From: Plantago major
Taxonomy: Eukaryota; Streptophyta; Magnoliopsida; Lamiales; Plantaginaceae
Reading direction: 5' to 3'
Length of the DNA stretch: 64,000 nt
Assembly (NCBI GenBank): GCA_026545765.1
Contig: CM048844.1
Span: forward strand, 62,237,035-62,301,034
Shown: piece by piece, positions 1-12,083 of the stretch
Position numbering within the stretch: the stretch's first letter is position 1
Layout of the letters: the number at the start of each line of letters is the position of its first letter
The notes under the pieces: model-generated
The model's input: only the letters and a program-made list of their open reading frames with translations
Database searches by the model: none
Told to the model about the DNA's origin: nothing
Position numbers and translations under genes: made by a program

Positions 1-867
1 GAGAATCTTTGAGCGAGAATACTAAATTGAAAGGTTTTTACGAAGATCTTTGAACGAGCCTAACCTATATGAACGATTTCGAACCCTAGAAGCGAATACA
101 CAAAGCTATCACGCAACTACCATGTTCGGAGTGATTTAGCTACTCATAATCGAAGCAAGGATGAAAGAATACAAGATATTGCCCATGTTTAACATAAACA
201 AAATGATAATCGCATGCAAGCTCAAACAATTCGAGAAACAGAGTAAGAACAAATTGAATAAGATAAAACAATAGAGATTTACCACAGTAACCAGGGATTC
301 GATATCAATCCTTCGATGAAATCAAAATCAAGCTCCAAATTTTTATCAATGTCAAAGTATGGATGTGTGGAGCTTTTTCTATCAACTAGGTTTAGATCTA
401 GGGCCAAGTGTGTTTTTGACAATCGAATGAATCTCTAAAAACAATAACGTCTGACTTCTTCTATCTAAAATCGCAGAAAAACGGAAAAGAAGAAACTGGC
501 GTCGCCAGTTTTAAAAACTGGCGTCGCCAGTTTACAAACTGGCATTGCCAGTTTGGGCCAATAACGTCTGAGTTATTCTGGAATGACTCTTTTGCCCTTT
601 TGACGCCTTTTGCCCCAATTCTTGGTATTTTGACCTTCCCGCTCCACTTTTAGCATCCATACGTGGCATTGGAACTCCATATATCTTGTAGATGCATATA
701 AAATACACCATTTTTCCTTCAATTAGCACGGTTTAGCCAAATACCTACAAAACACACGAAGAACAAAACAAGTAAAAATACCCTAGGAAATCTAATAAAA
801 CTATACTCAAGGATGACAAAAAGGCCGTAAAAAAGACCAAATTAGACGGTATAAAACCGACTCATCA
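1..867 (-). repeat. Element A 3' LTR, truncated by window start
   Basis: This is a direct repeat of 6689-7898, ending at the CTCATCA terminus at 867. Three copies of the imperfect palindrome AACTGGCGTCGCCAGTT lie at 494-510, 516-532 and 537-553 (the third with ATT in place of GTC). In element orientation they lie about 310-370 bp from the LTR start, the place where palindrome arrays sit in the other LTRs here. The remainder is AT-rich and carries no gene. Confidence 0.92.
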
Positions 868-906
868 AACTCCCCAAACCGAACCTTTGCTCGTCCTCGA
901 GCAAAC
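868..906 (-). promoter_or_regulatory. Element A polypurine tract and conserved 3' motif
   Basis: On the minus strand this reads GCTCGAGGACGAGC, then AAAGGTTC, then the purine tract GGTTTGGGGAGTT directly against the LTR. It is the expected plus-strand primer for reverse transcription. The same motif precedes the 3' LTRs of B, C and E, and a diverged form precedes the LTR at the end of D. The GCTCGAGGACGAGC part is itself a near-palindrome. Confidence 0.85.
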
Positions 907-2268
907 AAATAAACCTAGACATAAACTAGACTCAAACCACGAAAACAAACAAAGAGTCAAGGTCCCAAGTGACGGAATTGGCCATTGTAAAAAGTATGTC
1001 CACGAGATGCAAAAATTTTATCATCAAACCAACTTTGGCAAAACAGTGTACAGAAAATCAAACACAATCGTTTTCCAGACAAATAGCACTTAAGTGTAGC
1101 TCGCTTGTCCCTTACGGGTGAATGCAGCGCATCTCTCACTGTCATGGAAGTATCCAAATGGGGTATAAGCACAAAAATAAACTGGGAAGGTGACTTGCGT
1201 CACAAAGGTGCCTAAAATATCTTATGCTTTTGTACTCGTCTCATTAGATCTAAAGGGACTTAATAGGTGCCTCAATTTTTCAGAAAACAAAAGCTGAAAC
1301 TGCTCCCCCTATTCAATTCAAAACAACATCAGATCTCGTAACACTTCGCTGAACTTAGTGCATGGTCACATTCGGCTCTTTTAATCTCAATTTTTTACAG
1401 GTGTCTGTTTTACCGAAAGTCCACACTTTTGTGCGTGTCAGTTTGGTGTACGTCCCATCAACCCTCATGGACATATGGCTTCTTAAGACCACGCCGGTAT
1501 ATAGGTAGTATTTGAAACACGCCTAACACGACTAACGGTGATCAATGAATACCATAGATCCACCCCGAGATTCAAATATCAAACAAGCTTTTCAGCAATA
1601 ACGCAAAACAACACATATAAGTCGAAAGATAACAGTTCTCTCCCTAAACTTGTTCCTTGGAACAGGGGGAAGGGCTTAAAACGACCATGTCGTTCGTCAT
1701 CCCTAACAAGACTGGGTACACATAAGTATGAAAAGGCTCAAGTAATACGTAAAAACTTGCACAACCCAGGAAATCACACAATACATTTGCCGGTACAAAA
1801 AATTTTCATTGGCTCTTAGGCTCCTCACAGGCTTTATTGGACCAAAGAGCTAAACAAACTTGCTTTTTAAAAGAGAAACGACCTTGCAGGATTAAAAATA
1901 CACTGTCCTACTTCCAGCTAATCATCAAACAAAACGTAAGCAGTAGGTCGATTTATCATCTACAAAGGATGTTCGACTTGGTCAAAGACTCAGACTCACA
2001 CGAAAGTACTTAAAGGGAAATTAATTAGACCTAGACTGACAAAGAAACTATAACAGAGAAAGGTCTTTGAACACACAATAGAACATAATACATAGAAGTA
2101 AAGATGAAAGACTCTAAAGACACAGATAAACAGAGAAAAATGCAGACAAGACACTAGAGAGCAGATTCCCCCTCCCCAAACCTAAACTCAAACATGTCCT
2201 CAAGCGTATATTGAAAAAGAAGAGAGAATGGGAGCTATAGTGACTTGCCTACTGGTGTACCTTTATAG
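907..2268 (-). other. Element A 3' untranslated region
   Basis: No supportable gene. The stretch aligns closely over its whole length with the 3' region of element E (31969 to about 33410) and more loosely with that of B. It contains an inverted repeat around TTGTTCC-TTGGAACA (about 1650-1668), a conserved block at about 1370-1545 shared with B, D and E, and an internal purine tract on the minus strand (about 2168-2182, TTTGGGGAGGGGGA) that imitates the polypurine tract. Confidence 0.7.
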
Positions 2269-5200
2269 TCATGTACTAGACTCACCAAGAACAACCTCTT
2301 CCTCCGGCCGCTCTTTAAATCCTTCTAGATATTGCTTAACCCGTTGTCCATTGACCTTGAAGGTGGATCCATCACTTGTGTTCAAAAGTTCGACAACACT
2401 ATGTGGTGCCACTTGAACGATTTCGTACGGTCCATCCCATCGAGAGCGCAGCTTACCTGGAAACAGTTTAAGGCAAGAGTTGAAGATTAATACTTTCATA
2501 CCTGGGGTCAAATCCTTACGAATTATTCCTTTATCATGATAATCCTTGGTCTTGGCCTTATAGATCTTAGCATTCTCGAAAGCAGTGTTCCGGAGTTCTT
2601 CCAGTTCTGAGTGCTGCAGTATATGCTCTTTGCCACCTGCATCCATATCGAGGTTCAGGACCTTAATTGCCCATTCTGCCCTGTGCTCAAGTTCTACCGG
2701 TAGGTGGCAAGCTTTCCCATAGACTAGCCTGTAAGGTGTGGTCCCTATAACAGTCTTGTAGCTTGTGCGCTATGCCCACAAGGCGTCGTTGAGCTTGTAC
2801 AACCAGTCTTTCCGGTTAGGCTTCACCACCCTCTCAAGTATACTCTTAATCTGCCGGTTACTAACCTCTACCTGGTCCGATGTATGGGGGTGATATGCTG
2901 TAGCAACCCAATGATGCACTCCATACTTTGTTAACAGATTCGCAAAGAAGCGGTTGATGAAGTGGGAGCCACCGTCACTGATTACTACCCTGGGGGTGCC
3001 AAACCTACAAAGAATATTCTTGGCAAGAAAAGAGACAACAACTTTGGAATCATTAGTCTTGGTTGGAATTGCTTCCACCCATTTAGTCACATAATCGACA
3101 ACAACTAGTATATATTCAAAGCCATTACTCTTGGGGAAGGGTCCCATAAAGTCGATGCCCCACACGTCAAAGGGTTCAACAACCAGATTACTGGTGAGGG
3201 GCATCTCATTCCGCTTGCTTATATTGCCACTTCGCTGACAGGCATCACAGCTGATACAGAATTTATGAGCATCTTTAAAAAGAGAGGGCCAGAAAAAACC
3301 TAATTGAAGAACCTTCAAGGCGGTTTTCTTCCCGCTATAGTGCCCACCACACTGCATGGAGTGGCAGAATGCGAGTATGCTTCCAATCTCATTTTCCGGT
3401 ACACAGCGCCGCATCACGCCATCATTGCCTAGCTTGAACAAGTATGGATCATCCCAGAAGTATCTCCTGCAGCGAATAGCAAAATTCTTCTTTTCCTGCG
3501 AAGTCATGTTAGCAGCAAACAATCCTGTGGCCTTAAAAATATTAATGTCGGCAAACCAGGGTTCTAGACTAACAGAGAATAAATGCTCATCAGGGAGATC
3601 ATCAGGGATGGGGGTAGATGGGGTGATGGCACCAGGATTAATCCTGGATAGGTGATCTGCCACTAAGTTGTCTTTGCCACACTTGTCAACTATCTAACAG
3701 TCAAACTCTTGCAGCATCAGGACCCAGCGAATAAGGCGAGGCTTAGAATCGCTTTTGGCCATAAGGTGGCGAATTGTTGCATAGTCGGTGTGCACTATTA
3801 CCTTAAATCCCTTCAAATACGACCTGAATTTATCCAGGGCGAATATGATAATTTGACCTGTGCACCATTTAGAGTTTTGCTAGCACAGTAAATCAGATGG
3901 AAATGCCTATCAACTCTTTGTCCTAGAACAACTCCTATAGCGTAGTCAGAAGCATCGCACATAATCTCGAAAGGTAAAGACCAATCAGGTGCCATAACAA
4001 TAGGGGCGGAAACATGTTTTTTCTTTCAAGATATTAAAGGCTTTCATGCACTTATCATCGAAAACAAAAGGCATATCTTTCACCAGCAAGTTACTAAGGC
4101 ACTCACCAATTTTCGAGAAATCCTGGATGAACCTCATATGGAATCCAACATGTCCTAGAAAAGATTGTAACTCTTTCACACAAGTGGGTGGGGGAAGTTT
4201 CACTATAACATCAAGTTTAGCTCTATCTACCTCAATCCCCCGCATAGAAACCACATACCCTAGAACAATACCCTCTCGCACCATAAAGTGACTTTTTTCC
4301 CAACTAAGGGTCAGATTACATTCTATGCAACGTTTCAAGACTTTATCAAGCTTACCAAGGCAGTCGGTGAACGAGTCACCAAAGAGAGAGAAATCATCCA
4401 TAAATACCTCAATGAAATCCTGCACCATGTCATTGAAGATAGAGAGCATGCAGCTTTCGAAAGTTGTCGGAGCGTTGCATAAACTAAAAGGCATCCTGCG
4501 ATAGGCGAAGGTGCCGTATGGGCAAGCGAAGGTGGTCTTCTCTTGGTCCTCCTGCGCTACGGGAATCTGATAGAAACCTGAAAGACCACCCAAAAAACAA
4601 TAGAACTCGCGCCCCGCAAGGCAGTTTAGCATCTCATCAATAAAGGGCAGGGGGAAGTGGTCCTTCTTAGTCGCAGCATTCAATCTCCTATAATCTATGC
4701 ATACACGCCACCGTGTGGTTTTCCTAACAGGAACCTCTATCCCTTTCTCATTGGTATCAATAGTTACTCCAGACTTTTTCGGGACAACATGCACAGGGTC
4801 TACCCATCGACTGTCAGCTATAGGGTAGATCCTATCATGTTCTAACAGCTTAAGTACCTCGGTTTTAACTACGTTTTGCATGACAGGGTTATGCCTACAC
4901 TGAGGTTGCCTCACATGTTTGGCGACATCTTCAAGACTAATCCTATGGGTGCACCTAGTCGCACTAATGCCTTTGATGTCACTAATCCCCCACCTTATGG
5001 CTTCGGAGTTCTCTCTCAAAAGCTCTACTAGTGTATTCTCTTCTTCCTTTTGCAATTTCGATGAGATTGTCACAGGTTTAGTTTTGTTTTCTCCCAGGAA
5101 AGCGTATTTAAGATGTGAAGGGAGCTCCTTAAGGTCGGGTTAAGGGGGTTCGATTTCACCGGTGTTTCCACCAAGGGGATGGATTTCCTCACCAGGGTCG

Positions 5201-5328
5201 ACTTCAGCCGAGTCAAGCATGTACACTATCTCACTACTCTCCTCACAAAGCATATCCTCATCAGAACTAAGGGTTAGGGCTGCTTCTCGCTTATCATCAG
5301 TTAATGTAGCTAGGTAAGTATCATGCAC
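2269..5328 (-). pseudogene. pol: Element A pol: RT, RNase H and integrase, disrupted
   Basis: Read from 5328 down to 2269. After an acidic linker comes reverse transcriptase (about 5073-3985), with the FMDD catalytic pair kept but the motif-A Asp replaced by Gly (FLGGLSG where element B has FLDGLSG). A frameshift follows near 3990. RNase H (3995-3813) keeps CDASDYAIG and is then broken. Integrase (3663-2770) has the HHCC zinc-binding region ending CISCDACQ, then [14 protein letters not shown] and QVEVSNRQ for the D,D,E triad. The C-terminal part (2646-2269) carries GMKVLIFNS and the [12 protein letters not shown] core typical of Athila. Several stops and frameshifts plus the lost RT Asp mean no active Pol can be made. 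Confidence 0.93.
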
Positions 5329-5468
5329 ACAATCATCGATAATATCATCAAACTCAGCATTACTTCAGAAATCAGATTACATTCTTCCACTGAGTAGGTG
5401 TCAGAATTACCTGCCGATCGTGTTGCATCCTTGCTGATCTTGTTGCCACCAATTTCCATGGCAATCTT

Positions 5469-6581
5469 TCATTCCACCACATCCACCTGCAGCTTCACTA
5501 TTTTCATAAATGGTCTTCCCAAAAGGATCACAAGGTCCATACTACTAGTGTTGGCTCCACTGGGGGGTAATACCACGAAATCTACTGGAACCAGGAAGGT
5601 GTCTACTCTGACCAGTGCATCACGAATCACTCCTAGGGGGCGCCTGATGCTCCTGTCGGCTAGCTGCAGGGTCATGTTCACCGGTGCCAATTCCCCCAAA
5701 CCCATCTCCTAGTAAAGAGCATGGGTGATAAGATTGATGCTGGCTCCCAGATCGAGCATTCCTTTTGCTATCTTCCCATTTTTCATCTTTATATCAATCA
5801 CAAAGCTCCCCGAATCTTGTTGTTTCACTTGCAAGCCAACCACTGAATTAGCTGTTTCTGGTAGAACTAGCTTTTCGTTGGCCACATACTTCCTCTTACT
5901 TGCATTGAGATCCTTGAAGAACTTAGAGTAGGAGGGGACATTATCAATGAGGTCAAGGAGTGGGAGGTTCACATTCACCTTCGAGATCATGGCGAGAATA
6001 GCATTGAATTTGCTGTCATCCTTGGGTTTCCTGATTCTACCTGGATATGGCAGTTCATTGCTGATTGGGGGTCTGGGTGGATGGTAAGGGTTATCAGATT
6101 TGTGAAGCACCCCCGTGCGTACCACCGGCGGGTTAGCTATTTCTGTCAAGGGTTGGTCCTCCTCCGTGAGGTCGACTACTGGGGCATCCGTGGCTTGTGT
6201 ATGTGGTTCTAGTTCCGGCCTTTGGATTACCTTTCCACTTCGGAGTACTGTTGTTGCCGGAACTTCCTCCTCCTCGGTTACCTCATCCTCGAATTCAGTG
6301 CTTGCTAGAAACCTGACCAGTTGGTCGGTAAAATCCTCCATCATGCTTACCATTCCCTCTATCTGTTTACTAGTACTTTCTTGCCCTTCAATCACAAGAC
6401 TCATGTATTTTTCTTCATGGGCAATCAAAGCTAGCAGAGTACTATCGCTGAATGCACTAGCTCCCCGTTGCACCTCTAGACTATTCGCTGTCTCCATAAT
6501 GGCTGGTCCAGATAGCTCTGTGCTTGGTGCATAGTAACTAGGAAAGCACTCCATAACTGGATCAGAACAACAAGAACTCAA
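5469..6581 (-). pseudogene. gag: Element A gag-protease with the gag core missing
   Basis: The N-terminus (from 6551, ...MECFPSYYAPST) matches the start of B Gag (MESFSSYYAPSA), but after about 20 residues it jumps directly to the region that in B lies some 230 codons further on (SDSTLLALIAHEEKY versus SESTLVALIAHDEKF). The main Gag domain is thus absent by an in-frame deletion. The C-terminal half has a basic and proline-rich linker (about 6150-5990) and an aspartic protease with an intact DLGAS site (about 5745). A TAG near 5707 separates this from the end of the protease (5705-5469, ILLGRPF). From 5329 to 5468 the link to pol is degraded. Confidence 0.88.
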
Positions 6582-6665
6582 CTATTGTTTAGTTTTTGTT
6601 AGTCCAAATAAAGTGAAATTACGCCGAAAGTAACAAATGGCTTCCAGTGCTACGGTAGGAATTGG

Positions 6666-6684
6666 TTCCCTGGCAGCGACGCCA
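6666..6684 (-). promoter_or_regulatory. Element A primer-binding site
   Basis: On the minus strand it reads TGGCGTCGCTGCCAGGGAA, four bases from the LTR end. The other elements here have TGGCGCCGNTGC(C/A)GGGGAA, which resembles the complement of the 3' end of plant tRNA-Asp, the primer usually given for Athila elements (from memory, not checked). A carries two substitutions against that form. Confidence 0.85.
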
Positions 6685-6688
6685 AATT

Positions 6689-7898
6689 TGATATGCTCAA
6701 GTTACTACATAGGAAACAAGTAGAAAGCAGTTGTTGTAATTAGACAATACTAACCACGAGGTCGTTCGCTAAGGAATCAATTAGGCTATCACAACGATTG
6801 AAAACAAACAGTTACTTGCGAAACAATGTTGATTTGTTTGAATTCGAGTACTTCTTAAAACTAGAAAACGGAAATTAACAATGTAGTTGTTTGTAAGAAT
6901 GAGGTAGGAGGAACACAGTAGTTACGATCAAGCAATGCTAATTCGCTCTAGGGATACGTTCATACTGTCACACGGTCGGTGCACAGAAAACTATCAATTC
7001 AACCTTTACCAAACGAGTTTGAATGTATTTGAACTAGAGTAATTGTGGGTCGTCAATCCACGATCCTTAACCAAAACGTTTTAGAGAATCTTTGAACGAG
7101 AGTATTGAATTGAAGGGTTTTTACGAAGATCTTTGAACGAGCCTAACCTATATGAATGATTTCGAACCCTAGAAGCGAATACGCAAAGCTATCACGCAAC
7201 TACAATGTTCGGAGTGATTTAGCTACTCATAATCGAAGCAAGGATGAAAGAATACAATTTATTTTCCATGTTTAACATAAACAGAATGATAATCGCATGC
7301 AAGCTCAAACAATTCGAGAAACAAAGTAATCATTGATTCGATATCAATCCTTCGATGAATAATCAAAATCAAGCTCCAAATTGTTATCAATGTCAAATTA
7401 TGGACGTGTGGAGCTTTTTCTATCAACTAGGTTTAGATCTAGGGCCAAGTGTGTTTTTGACAATCGAATGAATGTCTAAAAACAAAAACGTCTAACTTCT
7501 TCTAACTAAAATCACAGAAAAACGGAAAAACTGGCGACGCGCTAAATTTCAAGGCGTCGCCATTGGGCCAAAACCAACAGAAGTTATCGGCGACGCCATT
7601 GATAACAAAGGCCTTGATTCTTACGGAATGATTTTTGCCCTTTTGACCCCAATTCTTGGTATTTTGGCCTTCCCGCTCCACTTCTAGCATCCATACGAGG
7701 CATTGGAACTCCATGTCTTGTATATGCTATAAAATACACCATTTTGCCTTCAATTAGTACGGTTTAGCCAAATACCTACAAAACATACAAAGAACAAAAC
7801 AAGTAAAAATACCCTAAGAAAACTAACGAAACTATACTCAAGGATGACAAAAAGGCGGTAAAAAAGACCAAATGAGACAGTATAAAACCGACTCATCA
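6689..7898 (-). repeat. Element A 5' LTR (1,210 bp)
   Basis: Bounded by TGATATG at 6689 and CTCATCA at 7898 on the plus strand. It differs from the 3' LTR in a diverged palindrome zone (7531-7601, with GGCGTCGCC and GGCGACGCC halves) and by small deletions. In element orientation the terminus forms a 25-nt ATGAG...CTCAT inverted repeat. Confidence 0.92.
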
Positions 7899-9066
7899 TG
7901 AGTCAACAAGTGTTTTGATCAAACAAGTTACTCAAAGGATATCTGAGAACACAAGTGTATTGAGTAAGGAACGTGTGAAGTCTCTGAAAGCTTCACGTAT
8001 ACGTTGAGACAACAGGACAAATATAGTACAATGCCTTTATTGCTCGGACAGAAATGTCTGCACAAAAGCAGAAGTCTCTGAAGAAGAAGACAAAGAACTC
8101 TGCAGTACTATATACAGATATCAATAGTTTGAATTTGAATTGAGCCTAACAGATACTATTCAAACGGCTTCAAATTCAACTATAAATATCACCACTTAGA
8201 ATGCTTGAAAACACACCAAGAACTTACACCTTGAACTCACACTGAAACTACAATTTATTGAATAACTTCACGTTATCTCTCAAGCATATAAGCTTTCTCA
8301 CTACTTACCTTCTAGCATTCTGTTGTGACTAAAGCTCTAGAACTCTAAGTAGTATACAAGTTCTAAGTGTCCTGATCCTTAACAAGCATTGCTATCTGTA
8401 AAGGAGTTGAATCAAAAGATCAAGTATCTGAGATTCATTCTCTAGAACATTTAACAAAGACTTGGGTCAGTAAAGAACAAGTTACCATACATTATAGAGC
8501 CTTCTGAAATAACTGTGTAAGTTATAAAGAAGCTCACCTGACAAACTACCTTAACCACACACCAACTGGCATGGAGTACAGGAAGTACTTAGTTTGGGAA
8601 ACTAAGGAATAACTCCAAGTTTACTGAGCACAGGAAGTACTTAGTTTTGGAAACTAACGAATAGCTCAAAAAGGTTTCTGAGTAGAGGAAGTACTTGGCT
8701 CATATAGCTGGGGAACAACTCAGGGGGAAACATTTGTTTGGGAACCAAGTGTTGCAGGAATCGAGAGATAAGATATTTGTAAGGGTACCTCATTTATCTA
8801 TCTTAGTGGATTCTAGGTCTGAGAAAGGCCGAAGTGGATTAGTTGAATGATTATTTTTCCATTTTCATATACCACTATAATTTGCTATGTTATTTACTTA
8901 CTGCATCTACCTTGCTTTATTCATCTTGTTAAGTATTCACACACTTTCATTCTGCTGAGCACGTGCACTTATCCCAGAAAGTCTTCCACTCTCTGAAATT
9001 AAGTATCAGATATCTGAGAAATTGCATTTATCGACAAAAGTTTTAAAATTCTATTCACCCCGCCCC
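7899..9066 (+). repeat. Copia-type (SIRE-like) LTR fragment, plus strand
   Basis: The stretch ends in a TTCTATTCACCCCGCCCCCC terminus of the style seen in SIRE/Maximus Copia LTRs. It shares a block with the reverse complement of 14485-14940 (around 8005-8065: ACAGGACAAA, then a run with ATGTCTG and CAAAAG). Three related repeats containing GAGGAAGTACTT or GGAAGTACTTAG lie at about 8575-8700. The 5' end is missing because element A is inserted immediately to the left. No Copia coding region or Met-tRNA type primer site follows, so this is an LTR remnant. Confidence 0.7.
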
Positions 9067-9899
9067 CCAAGTCTTTTACTTTGCCGTTATCTGGAGCAAC
9101 ACATTCGTCCTTTAATATCAATTCAATTTTGACCGTCTCTACTCATGCTTTACTCCTTGAAATCGTATACATGAAATCTACATTTCATGTTCACGTTCAT
9201 ACCTTTCTTGAATTTCTCTTGCTCTTCTTGTTTGTACTGATCCAAACCATGCTTGAAATGGGAATTCGTGTTTCCCTAAAGTGTGTCGTGCGTGTATCCG
9301 TGGGCCCTAAGACTGAGATTAGTAACTATCGGGTTGTAAGTACTGTCGGTTTAAGGTTACTACGTCTATATCCTACTTTGGAATTATAATGCAGTCCGGG
9401 TCGCTTCAATATATGTTCCAATCAGCATGTACCTAAGCATGTTGCCGTGAATCGAGGTAGCTCCTCGCGTGGGAGTTATAAGGTCGTAAAAATAAACGAT
9501 GACGGTTGGTATATATGTACTTGACCCTTTTCTTGCCTCTCCTTCTTTCTTGATTCCGCATCTTGTATAATCTCTCTTTTATTCGTGCTTTATCCTATCC
9601 TCACTAAGTCACCAAAGACTTACCCTATCCATTGTTTCCTTCCTCAAAATGAACGAGTATTATGGGGATCTTATGTGAATAGTGTGCGTGTTGTGCTTGC
9701 TGCTTGAATAAAAAGTGACATCGTGTGCTTGTACAATTCATGTAAAGATAGTATACTGATCCCTTAACCCCGGACCCCATATGAAGTACTTGTGAAGAAG
9801 CGTATCCAGAGCTTCTGTATACTGATATGGTTTGAATAAAAGGTTTTACATATTTTAAATTTGTTGAACTTGTTCTGATTTGTTGATTTTATCAAGTGA
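9067..9899. other. Unassigned spacer
   Basis: I see no supportable gene. The stretch is moderately AT-rich; a 102-codon frame at 9081-9389 has no recognisable domain and looks like chance. It could be old LTR sequence of the chromovirus at 12084, but no primer-binding site or matching repeat is present to show it. Confidence 0.4.
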
Positions 9900-10340
9900 T
9901 TGTTACCCTACCGTTCCTATCACTTTCCGAAAGATGAAGAGGGAGAAATGGAGTTCCACAATGTAGTTGTTGAAAAGAAGAAGGTAGAGGAAAAACATAG
10001 GAAAGTTGTTAAGGATTATGGTGAACACTTGGTAACTATGGATGATCCAATAGGACATCTAGGAGATATAGTTAAAAGTGGAAAAAGAAGCAGGACCTTC
10101 ATTGTTGGATTCGTTCAACCAGATTTCAATGCAGGAACCTCTAGGCAGGAAGCATCTAGGATGAATGTAACCAGAGAAGCCCATTATGAAGATGAAGAAA
10201 AAGACCCGAGCGAGGAGGAGCCATGTGAAGAAGAAGATCCGGTTCTTAAGTATATTAAACATGAACCAACAGGAGAAGCAAGCACCTACCGTGTTGTTAA
10301 CGGTACTGTCGTAATAGATGATGATGGAACGATGTACTAA
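9900..10340 (+). CDS. Unrecognised acidic ORF (about 130-146 aa)
   Basis: I do not recognise this protein. The frame is open for 146 codons; the first strict ATG is at 9933 or 9949, so the true start is unclear. It is rich in Lys and Glu near the start (VEKKKVEEKHRK), has a middle part ending in TFIVGFVQPDF, and an acidic C-terminal third (KDPSEEEPCEEEDPV) before a TAA at 10338. The composition is that of real coding sequence rather than the flanking AT-rich DNA. It may be a fragment of a host exon or an extra ORF of the neighbouring chromovirus. No partner gene or regulatory site is visible. Confidence 0.4.
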   Translation: MLPYRSYHFPKDEEGEMEFHNVVVEKKKVEEKHRKVVKDYGEHLVTMDDPIGHLGDIVKSGKRSRTFIVGFVQPDFNAGTSRQEASRMNVTREAHYEDEEKDPSEEEPCEEEDPVLKYIKHEPTGEASTYRVVNGTVVIDDDGTMY

Positions 10341-10500
10341 AAACGAGTAACCTATTTCGGTAAGATTAGTATATTTATTTTGTAGTTAATCTAACGGAGG
10401 TGCTAATGTTAGTAGTTGCCTACACCTCTTTTGTAGTGCCACCTTATTGCCGTAGGCCATTTTGTCGGAGCAGGTGTAAATTATGCATGTAACCTATATG

Positions 10501-10505
<5 letters not shown>

Positions 10506-10577
<72 letters not shown>

Positions 10578-10590
10578 GCACACACACACA
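10506..10590. repeat. (TA)n microsatellite with TG/CA edges
   Basis: A run of TA dinucleotides is interrupted by single C and G and flanked by TGTGTG and CACACA. The pattern is that of a decayed mixed TG/TA/CA repeat. Confidence 0.95.
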
Positions 10591-12083
10591 TCGGTTTATG
10601 TAGCATGTTCAGTTCTGATTTGAGCATAGTTGCTCTATTTTATAAGTTTTGCTTATATATTATGTTCATTCTTTCTTACTTATTTTATTGAATTTGGGAA
10701 TACTAGTTATTATGCTCAGCAGTAGTATTGCTGAAAATCTGAAATATTATTAGCATCAAGTTTATAAAATAGGTGTGAAGCCACTATGTGACCTATATGG
10801 TAGCCTAGTTTGAGTTATAAGCCCTACAAATATTGGGAGTATGCTCATTGATAAGAATATTTGATGGTAGGAGGTTTGCTGGCTGGTCCTCTGCTACATT
10901 TTCTTGTGCTCATCTGTTCAGTCTTGTGGTTATTTTTTTCCCTAACCTGTGGTTGTACTTGCTTATAGGACTGATAGTTCATATCATTAGATTCAGTCTA
11001 TTCCATTTTATTAAATCAAAGTTTCTTGCTGCTGCTGTATCTTAGGTGTGATTGGTTGTTAAATCTTTGAAATTTGTGAATACTTGTTTTTCCACAAGAA
11101 ACATTTGATAAGTATTCAAAATTAGATTAAGAATGTGCATACAACTTGTTGTGTAGTATGCCTGAACTATGTTCATCTCCATGGTTTACCTGTTTATTTC
11201 AGGATTATAATCTATACATCACCTCTGAGTTCTCCTGAGTCATCTCTTCGTGTTATCTACAACAGTTTCTTTAAACTAATTATCGTGCATAGGTTTCAAA
11301 TCTATTTAAATCATTTTTCCAAACTTTCAGGGCTTGAAACAGCCTAACCGTACCTCTTTAGTAAAAATGTTTCTCACGGTTGGAAGGAAAATATAAATGC
11401 TTATAAATTCTTTCATTTTATGCATCTTAGTATCTTATAACTGTAAAAGTTAATTTCATATGGTTTGGGTTTGATTGGTAAGTTTATTTCCTTTTACAAT
11501 ATGAAATACATTATTTCGGATAGCCTGTAGTATTTAATTTTCTAGTACTTATTCTTAGATCCTAAAATCCTTAAAATTTTACAAGGACTTCTCAACTGAG
11601 ATATCTATTCTAGGAATTTTACTTTGCAATATTCGGACATCGTTTGGTCGTCCGAATTGTTTTTTGAAGTCCGGGACAGTTTGCTGTCCAGAAATGAACT
11701 CAGCAACTTACTATTTCAAAATATATGGGCTGGGTTGCATTAAGAAAACTTTGATTCTATCTTACAAAAGTATGACGTATTTCATATACATGGTTCACAA
11801 ATTTAACTCTTAATTATTGATGCATCATTGAATGAATTGGCAAAGGAATATAAATCTTTCTACTGATGTTCATCAACTCTACATGCATTTCTATACTATT
11901 GTAGTTTGTAAAATGTTGAGTGAAATTTTTCAAGTCATTTTAAGAATAATTATATTTAAATAAAACTATTTCCAATAATTATTTACATGAGTCTTTAGTT
12001 GCAAAATTTTTATTTTCCGCCATTCGTATTCCAAAATATGTATGATCTAATTGTGCGTTACTACAAATAATTATTCATAAGTA
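10591..12083. other. AT-rich spacer
   Basis: No gene, LTR boundary or primer-binding site found. The sequence is AT-rich with short open frames only. It may be host intergenic DNA or a degraded 5' part of the chromovirus that starts at 12084. Confidence 0.5.

Larger units (their letters stand above)
1..7898 (-). mobile_element. Element A: Athila-like Ty3/gypsy retrotransposon, left end outside window
   Basis: Read on the minus strand the order is 5' LTR (6689-7898), primer-binding site, gag remnant, protease, reverse transcriptase, RNase H, integrase, a 1.4-kb 3' untranslated region, polypurine tract and 3' LTR (1-867, cut by the window edge). The two LTRs align directly: the block that starts the window recurs near 7083. 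Both right ends finish in CTCATCA, giving TG...CA termini in element orientation. Integrase and RT motifs are of the Athila type within the Ty3/gypsy group. No PTP/env-like gene is present. The target-site duplication cannot be tested because the left end is missing; the base run after the LTR is TGAGT. The coding region is defective. Confidence 0.93.

Noticed and set aside
1538..1819. 93-codon ORF in the 3' region of A
   Set aside because: It lies on the strand opposite to the element, overlaps the conserved noncoding block, and is not preserved in the aligned E sequence.
9081..9389. 102-codon hydrophobic ORF
   Set aside because: Low-complexity Leu/Phe/Val composition from T-rich DNA; no domain, no conserved neighbour.
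10500..10691. 63-codon ORF with Tyr-Ile repeats
   Set aside because: Translation of the TA microsatellite.
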